Shown here: positions 28,116-36,766 of the stretch, piece after piece | Position numbering within the stretch: position 1 is the first letter of the stretch | How the letters are laid out: the number at the start of each line of letters is the position of its first letter | Assembly: GCA_016219645.1 (NCBI GenBank) | Contig: JACRLR010000030.1 | Span: 33,044 to 97,043 of the forward strand | DNA length: 64,000 bases | Reading direction: 5' to 3' | Source of the DNA: Nitrospirota bacterium | GTDB lineage: Bacteria; Nitrospirota; Nitrospiria; Nitrospirales; Nitrospiraceae | The notes under the pieces: model-generated | What the model was told of the DNA's origin: nothing | What the model saw: only the letters and a program-made list of their open reading frames with translations | Databases searched by the model: none | Program-made: the position numbers and the translations under genes

Positions 28116-28144
28116 TTGACTTTCGCTGCGATAGACATTATTGT
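28116..28144 (+). promoter_or_regulatory. Candidate promoter for the LysM lipoprotein
   Basis: TTGACT at 28116-28121 and TATTGT at 28139-28144 are 17 bases apart, a sigma70-like pair in the gap between ligA and the LysM gene. Downstream, a GGGGGA/TTCCCCC hairpin (about 28203-28220) sits just before the ribosome-binding site and might affect translation or mRNA stability. Confidence 0.45.
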
Positions 28145-28242
28145 AACAGTCAGAGTTGAGTCGATTTATCACTGATTGGCAGCCCGTGTCCAGCCATGCT
28201 GTGGGGGAGGTAATTCCCCCATGATCGTCAGAGGAGGTATTC

Positions 28243-28851
28243 ATGAAAGGGGAGTATTACGTGAATAAATTGATGCCCAGGGCCGGCTATCGAATCGCCA
28301 TGATCATCTGTGGAGGGCTGTTGATGGGTGGATGTGTCATGGCGGAGAAGTACGACGCGGAAAAGGCGCGCAGCCTAAACTTCCAACGTCTCCTTGCCCA
28401 GGAGGAAAAGCGAACCGGGGAGCTCGACAGTGAAGCGAAGAGGGCCAAGAATGAACTGCTGGAGTATGAAGCGCGGAATCGGGAACTCACGGCACAACTG
28501 CAAGCCACTCGGGAACAGATGACCCGTGTTCAGGAAGAAGCCGAGGCCATGAAGGAGTCTGCGCTGCTGGAACGAAAGGCCAAAGCCGATATGAAGCGCG
28601 CAGTCACACCGACGCGCAAGTCGGCGTCGGTTGCACCGACGGCCGATAGCATGGATCTGGGTGCGTCAGACCTCGGGTTTGCCCCGACGGTTTCGGCTGG
28701 GTCTGGCGCCGTTCATGTCGTGAAACCCGGCGAAACTCTCTATCGGATCAGTCGGCAATATGGAGTCACGGTCGAGAAGGTCAGAAAGTGGAACAAGTTG
28801 TCTGACGACATTATCGAGGTAGGACAGAAGCTCATCGTGGGCCAAGAATGA
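28243..28851 (+). CDS. LysM-domain lipoprotein with coiled coil
   Basis: A 202-residue envelope protein. The signal peptide ends LLMGGC with the lipid cysteine at residue 31. Next come a long helical, charged coiled-coil region (residues 40-125), a linker, and a C-terminal LysM peptidoglycan-binding domain (HVVKPGETLYRISRQYGVTV ... EVGQKLIVGQ). It probably tethers the outer membrane to the cell wall or measures wall structure. AGAGGAGG lies before the ATG. It precedes the trp operon by only 12 bases, so read-through into trpE is possible. Confidence 0.85.
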   Translation: MKGEYYVNKLMPRAGYRIAMIICGGLLMGGCVMAEKYDAEKARSLNFQRLLAQEEKRTGELDSEAKRAKNELLEYEARNRELTAQLQATREQMTRVQEEAEAMKESALLERKAKADMKRAVTPTRKSASVAPTADSMDLGASDLGFAPTVSAGSGAVHVVKPGETLYRISRQYGVTVEKVRKWNKLSDDIIEVGQKLIVGQE

Positions 28852-28863
28852 TAGGCTGACCGC

Positions 28864-30360
28864 GTGGCCCCGCCGCAATATTCACTCAGTCTCGACCAAC
28901 TTCGGCAGTATGCCGGAGAAGGCAATCTCGTTCCGCTCTATCGAGAGATTCTCGCGGATTATGAGACCCCTGTCTCTGCCTTTGCCAAAATCGATCATGG
29001 CCCTTCAGCCTACCTCCTAGAGTCCATCGAGGGCGGCGAGAAGTGGGCTCGCTATTCCTTTCTTGGAAGTGGGTCGCCTGTTGTCGTGTACGAGGATGGA
29101 GGCGACCTGCTGGTCGTGCAAGGCACCAGCAAGAAGCGCATTCCCAGCCGTGGAAACCCTCTCGAACGTCTGCGGGAGCTGATGGAGGCCTATCGTCCGG
29201 TGACCGTGCCGGGCCTTCCCCCGTTCGTTGGCGGCGCAGTCGGCTATCTGAGTTACGATATGGTGCGCACCTTCGAGGATTTGGCTACCCGGAAGAAGGA
29301 CCCGCTCAATCTGCCGGACTTTGCCTTCCTGCTGACCGATACGATGCTGATCTTTGACAATGTCGCTCAAAAGATCAAAGTGGTGGCTACCGCCCATGTG
29401 ACGGCAAAGGGGGAACGCGGTATCAAGACCGCCTACCGATCGGCGACAGAACGGATCGAACGCACGATAGCAAGACTCAAGCGTCCCCTCCGCCGAACGC
29501 GTCCACATCGCCGCCGCCGACCAGTGTCCTTTACGGCGAACATGAGCAAAGCGGATTTTGAGAAGATGGTGGTACGGACAAAGGAATACATTCGGGCCGG
29601 TGATATCGTGCAAGCAGTGTTATCCCAGCGGTGGGAAACGAGCGTGCAGGCGTCGCCGTTGCAACTGTATCGGGCGTTGCGCGTGGTGAATCCCTCTCCC
29701 TATATGTATTACCTGCGCATCGCCGGGGTCGAATTGGTCGGCTCCTCTCCAGAGACGCTCGTCCGTTGTGAAAACGGCGTCATTTCCGTCCGTCCTATTG
29801 CGGGCACGCGCCGGCGTGGTGCGACGCCTGAAGAAGATCAACAGATGGAGCGGCGGTTATTGGCGGATAAAAAGGAACGGGCTGAGCATGTGATGCTCGT
29901 CGATCTTGGGCGGAATGATGTCGGTCGTGTGGCGAAACCAGGCTCGGTCGTTGTGGACTCGCTCATGCACGTCGAGCGGTATTCACACGTGATGCACATT
30001 GTGTCGAATGTGACGGGGCAGCTTGATGAAGCGAAGACCTCGTACGACGTGTTGCGCGCCTGCTTTCCCGCCGGCACCGTTTCCGGCGCGCCGAAGGTGC
30101 GAGCGATGCAGATCATCGATGAACTCGAGCCGACAAGACGCGGTCCCTATGCCGGAGCGGTGGGCTACTTTAGCTTTTCTGGTAACATGGATATGTGCAT
30201 TAATATCAGGACGGTTGTCGTGAAAAAACACCAGGCCTTCATTCAAGCAGGGGCTGGTATCGTCGCAGATTCGAATCCGGAACACGAGTATGAAGAGACC
30301 TGCAATAAGGCCAAGGCCATGATGAAGGCGGTCGAATTGGCCGAACAGGGGCTGGAATGA
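28864..30360 (+). CDS. trpE: Anthranilate synthase component I
   Basis: The large subunit that makes anthranilate from chorismate, 498 residues, starting at GTG. The N-terminal regulatory domain contains the LLES tryptophan-binding element (YLLESIEGGEKWARYSF). The chorismate-binding domain carries SKADFEKMV, VQAVLSQRWE, SSPETLVRCENG, RPIAGTRRRGATPEED, LVDLGRNDVGRVA and GTVSGAPKVRAMQIIDELE. Feedback inhibition by tryptophan is therefore expected. It opens the order trpE-trpG-trpD-trpC. The ribosome-binding site is weak. Confidence 0.96.
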   Translation: MAPPQYSLSLDQLRQYAGEGNLVPLYREILADYETPVSAFAKIDHGPSAYLLESIEGGEKWARYSFLGSGSPVVVYEDGGDLLVVQGTSKKRIPSRGNPLERLRELMEAYRPVTVPGLPPFVGGAVGYLSYDMVRTFEDLATRKKDPLNLPDFAFLLTDTMLIFDNVAQKIKVVATAHVTAKGERGIKTAYRSATERIERTIARLKRPLRRTRPHRRRRPVSFTANMSKADFEKMVVRTKEYIRAGDIVQAVLSQRWETSVQASPLQLYRALRVVNPSPYMYYLRIAGVELVGSSPETLVRCENGVISVRPIAGTRRRGATPEEDQQMERRLLADKKERAEHVMLVDLGRNDVGRVAKPGSVVVDSLMHVERYSHVMHIVSNVTGQLDEAKTSYDVLRACFPAGTVSGAPKVRAMQIIDELEPTRRGPYAGAVGYFSFSGNMDMCINIRTVVVKKHQAFIQAGAGIVADSNPEHEYEETCNKAKAMMKAVELAEQGLE

Positions 30361-30451
30361 GCACGTAAGGCGTGAGTGGTAAGTGGTGAAGTGATCAGGA
30401 TCTCGCCCACTTTCCCCCTTACGCCTGACGCCTCACACCTCACGGTTTATT
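30361..30451. repeat. Short inverted intergenic repeat between trpE and trpG
   Basis: The 91-base gap contains GTAAGGCGTGAGTGGTAAGTGG and, inverted, CCTTACGCCTGACGCCTCACACC, both built from GGCGTGAG-like units. The arms pair imperfectly and could fold into a hairpin inside the trp message. It is another intergenic repeat type, distinct from the GGATGCTGAAAAAG family. No T-run follows, so it is unlikely to be a strong terminator. Confidence 0.5.
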
Positions 30452-31015
30452 ATGTTGCTGATGATCGACAACTACGATTCTTTCACCTATAACCTCGTGC
30501 AATACTTCGGGGAACTCGGTGAAGACATTCGGGTGTTCCGTAACGATAAGATTACGATCGATCAGATCGAGTCGCTGCAACCCAGCCGCATCGTCATTTC
30601 TCCCGGGCCCTGCACGCCGGTGGAAGCTGGTGTATCGGTCGAGACCATCCGGCATTTTGGCGGGCGCCTCCCTCTCTTGGGTGTCTGTCTAGGCCATCAA
30701 TCTCTGGCTGTGGCGTTCGGCGGGGAAGTCGTCCGGGCCGAACGATTGATGCATGGCAAAACCTCGAAGATCCGCCATGACGAGAAAACGATCTTCCACC
30801 AGCTGCCGAATCCCTTCGACGCGACACGCTACCATTCTCTGATCGTAAAGCGCGACACGCTGCCTTCCTGTTTTGAGATCTCGGCCGAAACGGATGAAGG
30901 GGAAATCATGGGATTGCGCCATCGATCATTAGGCATCGAAGGAGTGCAGTTTCATCCGGAATCCATCCTCACCCTGGCGGGGAAGGACCTCCTCCGAAAC
31001 TTCCTTAAACTCTAG
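30452..31015 (+). CDS. trpG: Anthranilate synthase component II (glutamine amidotransferase)
   Basis: A 187-residue class I glutamine amidotransferase supplying ammonia to TrpE. The triad is visible: nucleophile cysteine in [17 protein letters not shown], and the histidine and glutamate in GVQFHPESI. The N-terminus [19 protein letters not shown] is typical. Many bacteria use this subunit also for p-aminobenzoate synthesis (PabA). It sits between trpE and trpD, which favours the tryptophan role without excluding the second. Confidence 0.95.
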   Translation: MLLMIDNYDSFTYNLVQYFGELGEDIRVFRNDKITIDQIESLQPSRIVISPGPCTPVEAGVSVETIRHFGGRLPLLGVCLGHQSLAVAFGGEVVRAERLMHGKTSKIRHDEKTIFHQLPNPFDATRYHSLIVKRDTLPSCFEISAETDEGEIMGLRHRSLGIEGVQFHPESILTLAGKDLLRNFLKL

Positions 31016-31038
31016 GCTGCTCTCCGGGTCTCCGATCT

Positions 31039-32052
31039 ATGATCAAAGACGCGATTGCCAAACTTGCTGACCGTTGTTCCCTCACCGAACAGGAAGCAGA
31101 ATCCGTGATGCTGGAGATCATGGATGGTGCAGCAACTTCGGCTCAAATTGCCGCGTACTTGATGGGGCTTCGCTTGAAGGGTGAGACGGTTGAAGAAGTC
31201 ACCGGCTCCGTGCGGGCTATGAGGGCCAAGGCCCTTCGTATCGCAGTCGGAGATCCGTTGGTCGTGGATACCTGCGGAACAGGCGGTGACGGCGCGCACA
31301 CGTTCAATATTTCCACCACAACCGCACTCGTTCTTGCAGGCGCTGGTCTGACCGTTGCCAAACACGGCAATCGTTCTGTGTCATCCAAGTCAGGGAGCGC
31401 CGACGTCCTCTCGGCGCTCGGAGTCAAAATCGATCTGCCGCCTGAACGGGTAGCCGATTGTATCAATGAGGTCGGAATCGGCTTTCTCTTTGCCCCGCTG
31501 TATCATGGCGCGATGAAACATTGTGTCGGCCCCAGACAAGAGATGGGCATCAGAACCATGCTGAATCTCTTAGGCCCGCTGACCAATCCCGCAGGAGCCG
31601 CCATCCAGGTACTCGGAGTCTATGAAAGTCGATTGACTTCTCTGCTGGGGACCGTGCTTATGCACCTGGGATCGCAACATTGTTTTGTCGTACATGGGAT
31701 GGATGGACTGGATGAGATCACCCTGACCACAAAAACGCAGATTTCAGAAGCCAAAGGAGGTGTTCTTTCGAACTATCTCATGGACCCGGCGGATTTCGGA
31801 CTGGCATTGGTTCCAGCCAAACAGCTAGCCGGCGGGACGCCGCTAGAAAATTCCGCGATCACTCGTGACATTCTGCGAGGGCGAAAGGGGCCGAAACGGG
31901 ACATTGTCTGTTTGAATGCCGCTCCGGCCCTTGTCGCTGGGCGCAAGGCGAGGAGCCTTCATGATGGATTTCTCTTGGCAGGCCAGACGCTAGACTCTGG
32001 TGCCGCAGCTGAAAAGCTCGCTCTCCTGGTCGCATTTACGAATAGGGGATGA
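31039..32052 (+). CDS. trpD: Anthranilate phosphoribosyltransferase
   Basis: Transfers phosphoribose from PRPP to anthranilate, the second step to tryptophan. The 337-residue protein shows the PRPP-binding glycine loop VDTCGTGGDGAHTFNIST, the KHGNRSVSSKSGSADVLSAL segment and the anthranilate-binding FLFAPLYHGAMKHCVGPRQE region. It starts 23 bases after trpG. Its end reads to within 7 bases of the trpC start, so the two are likely translationally linked. Confidence 0.96.
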   Translation: MIKDAIAKLADRCSLTEQEAESVMLEIMDGAATSAQIAAYLMGLRLKGETVEEVTGSVRAMRAKALRIAVGDPLVVDTCGTGGDGAHTFNISTTTALVLAGAGLTVAKHGNRSVSSKSGSADVLSALGVKIDLPPERVADCINEVGIGFLFAPLYHGAMKHCVGPRQEMGIRTMLNLLGPLTNPAGAAIQVLGVYESRLTSLLGTVLMHLGSQHCFVVHGMDGLDEITLTTKTQISEAKGGVLSNYLMDPADFGLALVPAKQLAGGTPLENSAITRDILRGRKGPKRDIVCLNAAPALVAGRKARSLHDGFLLAGQTLDSGAAAEKLALLVAFTNRG

Positions 32053-32059
32053 CACGATC

Positions 32060-32881
32060 GTGATTCTCTCCCGCATCCTGGAGCATAAGAAAGCGGAACT
32101 CCGACACAAACAAAGCCGGGGCTACCTCTCTGAGCTAAAGGCGAAGATTCAGGACGCGCCGGGACCCCTCGGCTTTTCTGTGGCGCTCGAAGCGACAAGA
32201 ACGGCCGGCAGTCCAGCGTTGATTGCCGAAGTCAAAAAGGCCTCACCCAGCCTAGGGCTCCTCCGGCCAGAGTTTTCTGACCGCTTTGACTACCTGGGAA
32301 TTGCCAAAGCCTACCATGACCATGGGGCCTCGGCCCTGTCTGTTTTAACCGATAAGGATTTCTTCCAAGGGAGCCTCGAGTACCTCAGCGAGATCAAACA
32401 ATTGGTACCCATGCCGACCTTGAACAAAGAGTTCATGGTCGAGGAGATCCAGTTTTATGAAGCGCGCGCGTATGGCGCCGACGCCGCTCTCTTGATCGTC
32501 GCAGCACTCGAACGACAGCAATTGATAGACTTCTACGCCCTTGCCAGAGGATTACGCTTGGATGTGCTCATCGAAACCCATCACGAGCGCGAACTCGATA
32601 TCGTATTGGAGCGACTGCCGGAGGCGCGGCTGATTGGTATCAATAACCGAGATCTTAAGACCTTTACGACCGACCTGGGTGTTACCGTGCGATTGGCGAA
32701 ACGGATTCCCGCCGACAAGCTGATCGTGAGTGAAAGCGGCATCCATCAGCGCGCAGATGTGGTGCAATTGGTCGATGCCGGCGTCCATGCCATGCTTGTC
32801 GGAGAATCCCTCATCCGAGCCGATGACATTGGAGGTAAAATCCGTGAATTACGAGGAGTTCCGGCTCCGTCACACGCATAG
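32060..32881 (+). CDS. trpC: Indole-3-glycerol phosphate synthase
   Basis: Closes the indole ring, the fourth step of the pathway. A TIM-barrel protein of about 273 residues with ALIAEVKKASPSLG, an SVLTDKDFFQGSLEYL loop, LNKEFMVEE, IGINNRDLKTF and VSESGIHQRADV, all family blocks. The start is taken as GTG at 32060 with GGGGAT upstream; a longer frame from 32000 runs inside trpD. The TAG stop is followed after two bases by a GGATACAGAAAA repeat end, and the long intergenic element begins there. Confidence 0.94.
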   Translation: MILSRILEHKKAELRHKQSRGYLSELKAKIQDAPGPLGFSVALEATRTAGSPALIAEVKKASPSLGLLRPEFSDRFDYLGIAKAYHDHGASALSVLTDKDFFQGSLEYLSEIKQLVPMPTLNKEFMVEEIQFYEARAYGADAALLIVAALERQQLIDFYALARGLRLDVLIETHHERELDIVLERLPEARLIGINNRDLKTFTTDLGVTVRLAKRIPADKLIVSESGIHQRADVVQLVDAGVHAMLVGESLIRADDIGGKIRELRGVPAPSHA

Positions 32882-32883
32882 CA

Positions 32884-33213
32884 GGATACAGAAAATGGGG
32901 GATGGGGTAGCTAAAACGATCCCCGTGCTCGCGCAACGCGCGGCCTCAGAAGGATGTGAAGGGTAGCCTGGCCGTCCTCTTGCTCGCGGAACGCGCACGA
33001 TAAGAATGTGCTCGTTCGACGCGCGCAATCGAGGATCGACCAGGCTACCCTTGAAAATTAGAATGGGGAATTGGGAAAACGCGCGCAGTAAAGAACAATC
33101 TGCCTGCTCCCTCTGGGGAAGTTGGGGAATCAGAAAGCCCTCGCGTGGGCAAATGGCACGTCTCGGCGTGCCAGTGGGTGGGCGGGTGAGACACCTAGCC
33201 TTTTTGAGCACCC
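32884..33213. repeat. Compound repeat filling the trpC-trpF gap
   Basis: The 415-base gap holds no credible gene. Its left edge, two bases after the trpC TAG, is GGATACAGAAAA, and its right edge is CCTTTTTGAGCACCC, which are degenerate copies of the two ends of the 149-bp element. Inside are an 11-base inverted repeat, GGGTAGCCTGG (about 32968) and CCAGGCTACCC (about 33042), and a GC-rich core (CGCGCAACGCGCGGCCTCAG) that recurs inverted near 44675. This looks like one repeat nested in another, interrupting the trp operon. Confidence 0.6.
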
Positions 33214-33278
33214 TGCGGCTCTGTTGACATCGGTGTCAGCAGGTTTGATACCAACAGAGTATGGTATATAAAGAAAGC

Positions 33279-33287
33279 TTATCCACA
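33279..33287 (+). promoter_or_regulatory. Consensus DnaA box just before trpF
   Basis: TTATCCACA is an exact match to the DnaA box and lies 10 bases upstream of the trpF ATG. It is isolated, and a role in a tryptophan gene has no precedent known to me, so chance is the simplest reading. Confidence 0.25.
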
Positions 33288-33297
33288 GCCTACCAAG

Positions 33298-33939
33298 ATG
33301 GCCGCTACAATCAAAATCAAAATCTGCGGTATTACCAACGCCGAAGACGCCGCCGTAGCAGTCGATGCCGGGGCCGATGCTTTAGGATTTGTCTTCTATC
33401 GGAAAAGCCCTCGGTATATCGAACCGACGCTGGCCCGGCAGATCATGATGAGCTTGCCACCCTTGGTGATACCGGTGGGTGTATTTGTCGACGAAGAACA
33501 GCAAGTAGTACGGAACATCATGGATGACTGTGGACTTGCGCTTGCGCAATTGCATGGAAACGAATCGGCGATCTATTGCAAAGAGTTAGGTCGTACGGTT
33601 CTTAAAGCACTTCGGGTAAAAGATCGGAGCACCTTTCTCGCCTTGGCAGAGTTTCGGGGGAGGGCAGGCGTACGCGGGTTCGTACTGGACGCCTATTCGG
33701 ATCAGGCCTATGGAGGGACTGGACAGGCGATTGATTGGCAGCTTGCTGCAGAAGTGGCCAAAGCTGCGAACATTCTCCTGGCCGGAGGGCTCACCCCTGA
33801 CAATGTTGAGAAGGCAATTCTGACGGTACAGCCGTACGGCGTGGATGTGAGCAGCGGCGTTGAGCGGGAACCGGGCAAGAAGGATCACGAGAAAGTGCGC
33901 GCATTCATCCGAGCGGCCAGGGTTGTCTCCCCAGCATGA
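33298..33939 (+). CDS. trpF: Phosphoribosylanthranilate isomerase
   Basis: Catalyses the Amadori rearrangement, the third step of the pathway. It is a 213-residue TIM barrel with the catalytic cysteine in [12 protein letters not shown], the [19 protein letters not shown] block, LVQLHG-type strand LAQLHGNE, and [12 protein letters not shown] with [15 protein letters not shown] at the phosphate site. It restarts the trp gene series after the repeat-filled gap and probably has its own promoter (TATGGTATATAAA at about 33259-33271 could serve as -10). Confidence 0.95.
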   Translation: MAATIKIKICGITNAEDAAVAVDAGADALGFVFYRKSPRYIEPTLARQIMMSLPPLVIPVGVFVDEEQQVVRNIMDDCGLALAQLHGNESAIYCKELGRTVLKALRVKDRSTFLALAEFRGRAGVRGFVLDAYSDQAYGGTGQAIDWQLAAEVAKAANILLAGGLTPDNVEKAILTVQPYGVDVSSGVEREPGKKDHEKVRAFIRAARVVSPA

Positions 33940-33982
33940 GCCCATTTATACTGCATCCTGCAACGCGAACGCGAGGGCTGCG

Positions 33983-35176
33983 ATGAGTTCTGTTCCCAAC
34001 AAGCAAGGTCGATTCGGGGTCTATGGCGGACGCTATGTCCCTGAGACGCTGATGCCTGCGTTGCTTGAATTGGAGCAGGAATATACCCGTGTAAAAAAGG
34101 ACCGGCGCTTCCAGTCTGAACTTGCCTATTATTTGAAGCACTACGTTGGCCGACCCACGTCGCTCTACTTTGCCCAACGACTCACAAAACGATTGGGTGG
34201 AGCGAAGATCTATTTGAAGCGTGAAGACCTCTGTCATACCGGGGCCCACAAAATTAATAATGCGATTGGACAAGGGCTTCTCGCAAAGCGGATGAAAAAG
34301 CCGCGCATCATCGCTGAAACCGGCGCCGGACAGCATGGGGTGGCGACGGCGACCGTCGCTGCGATGTTCGGTCTCCAATGTGAAATTTATATGGGGACTG
34401 AAGACATGCAGCGCCAGGCACTGAACGTCTTCCGGATGAGATTGCTCGGCTCAACCGTCACGGGGGTTGACGCGGGAAGCCGGACGCTCAAAGATGCCAT
34501 CAGTGAAGCCATGCGGGATTGGACGACGAATATCCGCACGACCCATTACATTCTCGGTTCAGTGCTCGGGGCCCATCCCTATCCGATGATGATCCGTGAT
34601 TTTCAATCCATCATCGGACGTGAAGCCCGGCGACAGATTCTGGCGGCGGAAGGCCGGTTGCCTGATTGCCTCATCGCTTGTGTCGGCGGTGGCAGCAATG
34701 CCATAGGACTCTTCCATGCCTTCATCCGGGACAAACAGGTGAAGATGATCGGTGTCGAAGCCGGCGGCCTGGGAGTCGCAAGCGGAAAACATGCGGCGCG
34801 ATTTGCCGGAGGAAAGCCAGGAGTCCTGCAAGGTACCATGACGTATCTGCTCCAGGATGCCGACGGGCAAATTAATCAGACTCACTCGGTTTCAGCAGGG
34901 TTGGATTACGCAGCGGTCGGTCCCGAGCACAGTTACTTGCGAGATCGAGGCCGAGCCGAATATACCTCGGTGACAGATGACGAAGCTATGGCCGCATTCG
35001 ATCTGCTGACCAGAGAAGAGGGGATCATGCCGGCCCTCGAAAGTGCCCATGCCATTGCCCATACAGTGAAGGTGGCGCCCACGATGAAAAAGAACCAGAT
35101 TCTGGTCGTGAATCTATCAGGTCGTGGAGATAAAGACGTCCACATCGTCGCGAAGCTGCGGGGGATCACGTTGTGA
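33983..35176 (+). CDS. trpB: Tryptophan synthase beta chain
   Basis: The PLP-dependent subunit that joins indole and serine. The 397-residue protein has the PLP lysine in [13 protein letters not shown], the [17 protein letters not shown] block, the phosphate-binding [10 protein letters not shown] and the [10 protein letters not shown] segment. The start at 33983 ([20 protein letters not shown]) has GAGGG upstream; the frame from 33860 overlaps trpF. The stop overlaps the trpA start (GTGA), giving tight coupling of the two subunits of one complex. Confidence 0.97.
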   Translation: MSSVPNKQGRFGVYGGRYVPETLMPALLELEQEYTRVKKDRRFQSELAYYLKHYVGRPTSLYFAQRLTKRLGGAKIYLKREDLCHTGAHKINNAIGQGLLAKRMKKPRIIAETGAGQHGVATATVAAMFGLQCEIYMGTEDMQRQALNVFRMRLLGSTVTGVDAGSRTLKDAISEAMRDWTTNIRTTHYILGSVLGAHPYPMMIRDFQSIIGREARRQILAAEGRLPDCLIACVGGGSNAIGLFHAFIRDKQVKMIGVEAGGLGVASGKHAARFAGGKPGVLQGTMTYLLQDADGQINQTHSVSAGLDYAAVGPEHSYLRDRGRAEYTSVTDDEAMAAFDLLTREEGIMPALESAHAIAHTVKVAPTMKKNQILVVNLSGRGDKDVHIVAKLRGITL

Positions 35177-35991
35177 CATCGAGGCTCGACCGGACCTTTG
35201 CCAGGCTTCGGCAGGAAGGTGAGCAGGCCATTATTGCCTACGTGATGGCAGGCGACCCCTCACTGCAAGAGACCGAACAACTTGTCGTGGAACTGGAGCA
35301 GGCGGGAGCCGATATCATTGAACTGGGTGTCCCATTTTCCGATCCCATCGCCGATGGCCCTGTGATCCAACAGGCTGCAGCCCGGGCCTTACGGAGTGGG
35401 ACATCGCTTCGAACGATCCTTCCCATGGTCGCACGGGTCCGGGGCACGACTCAGATTCCCCTGGTCTTGATGGTCTACTATAATAATATTCACGCGTTTG
35501 GTCCTGAGCGGTTTTGCCATGAGGCGGCTCAGGCCGGTGTCGACGGACTCATTGTACCGGACATGCCTCCGGATGAAGCAGGCCCCCTCAAAGGACCTGC
35601 CGCAGCAGCTGGGCTTCAATTGATTTTCCTTCTCGCCCCTACAAGCACCGCGGAACGACGGACATTTGTCGCTCGTCAGTCGGAGGGGTTCGTCTATTGC
35701 GTGTCACTCACAGGGATTACCGGTGCAAAACTACGCAACGTGGCGGATGTGGGTAAGAACGTCAAAAAAATCAGAAAAATCACCCAGGTCCCGGTGGCAG
35801 TTGGTTTTGGGGTTGCCACGCCGGAGGACGCTGCCGATGTTGCGGCCATTGCCGATGGGGTGATCGTCGGCAGCGCAATTGTGAAGCAGATCGCTATACA
35901 CCAGCAGAAGCCGGAGATGGTGAAGAAGGTGGCGGAATTTGTCCGCTCATTGAAAACTGCCATGCAAACGGCTCAGGCTAAAGCCCGCTAG
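35173..35991 (+). CDS. trpA: Tryptophan synthase alpha chain
   Basis: Cleaves indole-3-glycerol phosphate and passes indole to TrpB through a tunnel. A 272-residue TIM barrel starting at GTG. Catalytic glutamate and aspartate lie in [19 protein letters not shown], and the phosphate site shows [10 protein letters not shown] and [15 protein letters not shown]. It ends the trp operon. The TAG stop is followed after exactly two bases by AGATGCTGAAAAAGCCTGC, the end of a dispersed repeat. Confidence 0.97.
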   Translation: MTSRLDRTFARLRQEGEQAIIAYVMAGDPSLQETEQLVVELEQAGADIIELGVPFSDPIADGPVIQQAAARALRSGTSLRTILPMVARVRGTTQIPLVLMVYYNNIHAFGPERFCHEAAQAGVDGLIVPDMPPDEAGPLKGPAAAAGLQLIFLLAPTSTAERRTFVARQSEGFVYCVSLTGITGAKLRNVADVGKNVKKIRKITQVPVAVGFGVATPEDAADVAAIADGVIVGSAIVKQIAIHQQKPEMVKKVAEFVRSLKTAMQTAQAKAR

Positions 35992-35993
35992 CA

Positions 35994-36130
35994 AGATGCT
36001 GAAAAAGCCTGCGCGTGCGGTCTGTCTGGTCTCTCTGGTTCATCTGGTTTGTTTTGTTGATTTGGTTCATCTGGTTAGTTTCGTCCAACCAAAAAACCAG
36101 ACAAACCAGACAAACCAAATAAACAAAAAT
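35994..36130. repeat. Repeat after trpA with TCTGGTT-rich complementary arms
   Basis: Begins AGATGCTGAAAAAGCCTGC, an end of the dispersed repeat family, then runs into repeated TCTGGTT/TCTGGTTCA units. These are followed by complementary ACCAGACAAACCAGACAAACC units and a G-rich tail. The architecture (shared end, short-unit arm, complementary arm) is the same as the 149-bp element but with different arm units and no clear right end. It fills the gap between trpA and the convergent lipoprotein gene. Confidence 0.65.
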
Positions 36131-36141
36131 GGGGGTGGGGA

Positions 36142-36750
36142 TTATTCTTTGGGGTGGGGAGGCATGGCCTTAATCATCTCAGCTGCCAGCTCTTTGGCGA
36201 CATCCTTTAGATAGGGCCGGTAGAACATATAACTGCTTGACCGTTCATGTCGCGCCTTCCATACGGTGGTGCCTGTCGTGGCATCGACCAGGCGGAGGTT
36301 CAGGCCCACTCGACCGACATTATCCCCTTCTTTACGCACGTATTCCCATGAGTTCACCCGCACGACTAAAAACGAGTCCACATTCAGCGCCTTGCCCAAC
36401 TTCACAGCGGACTCCTTGTCGGATTGACCTGTCATTTCCAAACGGGAGAAATAAAACACGAGTGCATCGAATGCTTCTTTCGAACTCTGGAAGATATCCG
36501 TCACATTTTCAGGAGATACCACGCGCTCGATATTGGCCTTGTTATTCAGGGTTTTTGACAGGACCTCTTGGATATCCTCACGCGCGCTGTCGTATTGGCT
36601 CGCCATGGGAGGAAGCACGGCGATGGCTTGAGGTCTGAATCCTCCCGCCCCTGGTCCTTCCCATACTTCCTGTAAGCCTCCACAGCCGACGACTAGGAGC
36701 GGAAGAAGGCAGAGAGCGATCGCACGTCGGATGTCGTGAAGCACGAACAT
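36142..36750 (-). CDS. GNA1162/DUF799-like lipoprotein
   Basis: A 202-residue lipoprotein with signal peptide ending LVVGCG (cysteine 23). The mature part begins with a FRPQAIAVLPPMASQYDSAR strand, then KALNVDSFLVVRVNSWEYV and LRLVDATTGTTVWKARHE, the pattern of GNA1162-type periplasmic lipoproteins, related in fold to LpoB/CsgG-like outer-membrane assembly factors. Function is not established. The start at 36750 gives a proper signal peptide; the longer frame to 36900 overlaps the neighbouring gene. It lies downstream of the barrel protein and probably in its operon. Confidence 0.75.
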   Translation of the reverse strand: MFVLHDIRRAIALCLLPLLVVGCGGLQEVWEGPGAGGFRPQAIAVLPPMASQYDSAREDIQEVLSKTLNNKANIERVVSPENVTDIFQSSKEAFDALVFYFSRLEMTGQSDKESAVKLGKALNVDSFLVVRVNSWEYVRKEGDNVGRVGLNLRLVDATTGTTVWKARHERSSSYMFYRPYLKDVAKELAAEMIKAMPPHPKE

Positions 36751-36766
36751 GTTGTCAGTATACCAT

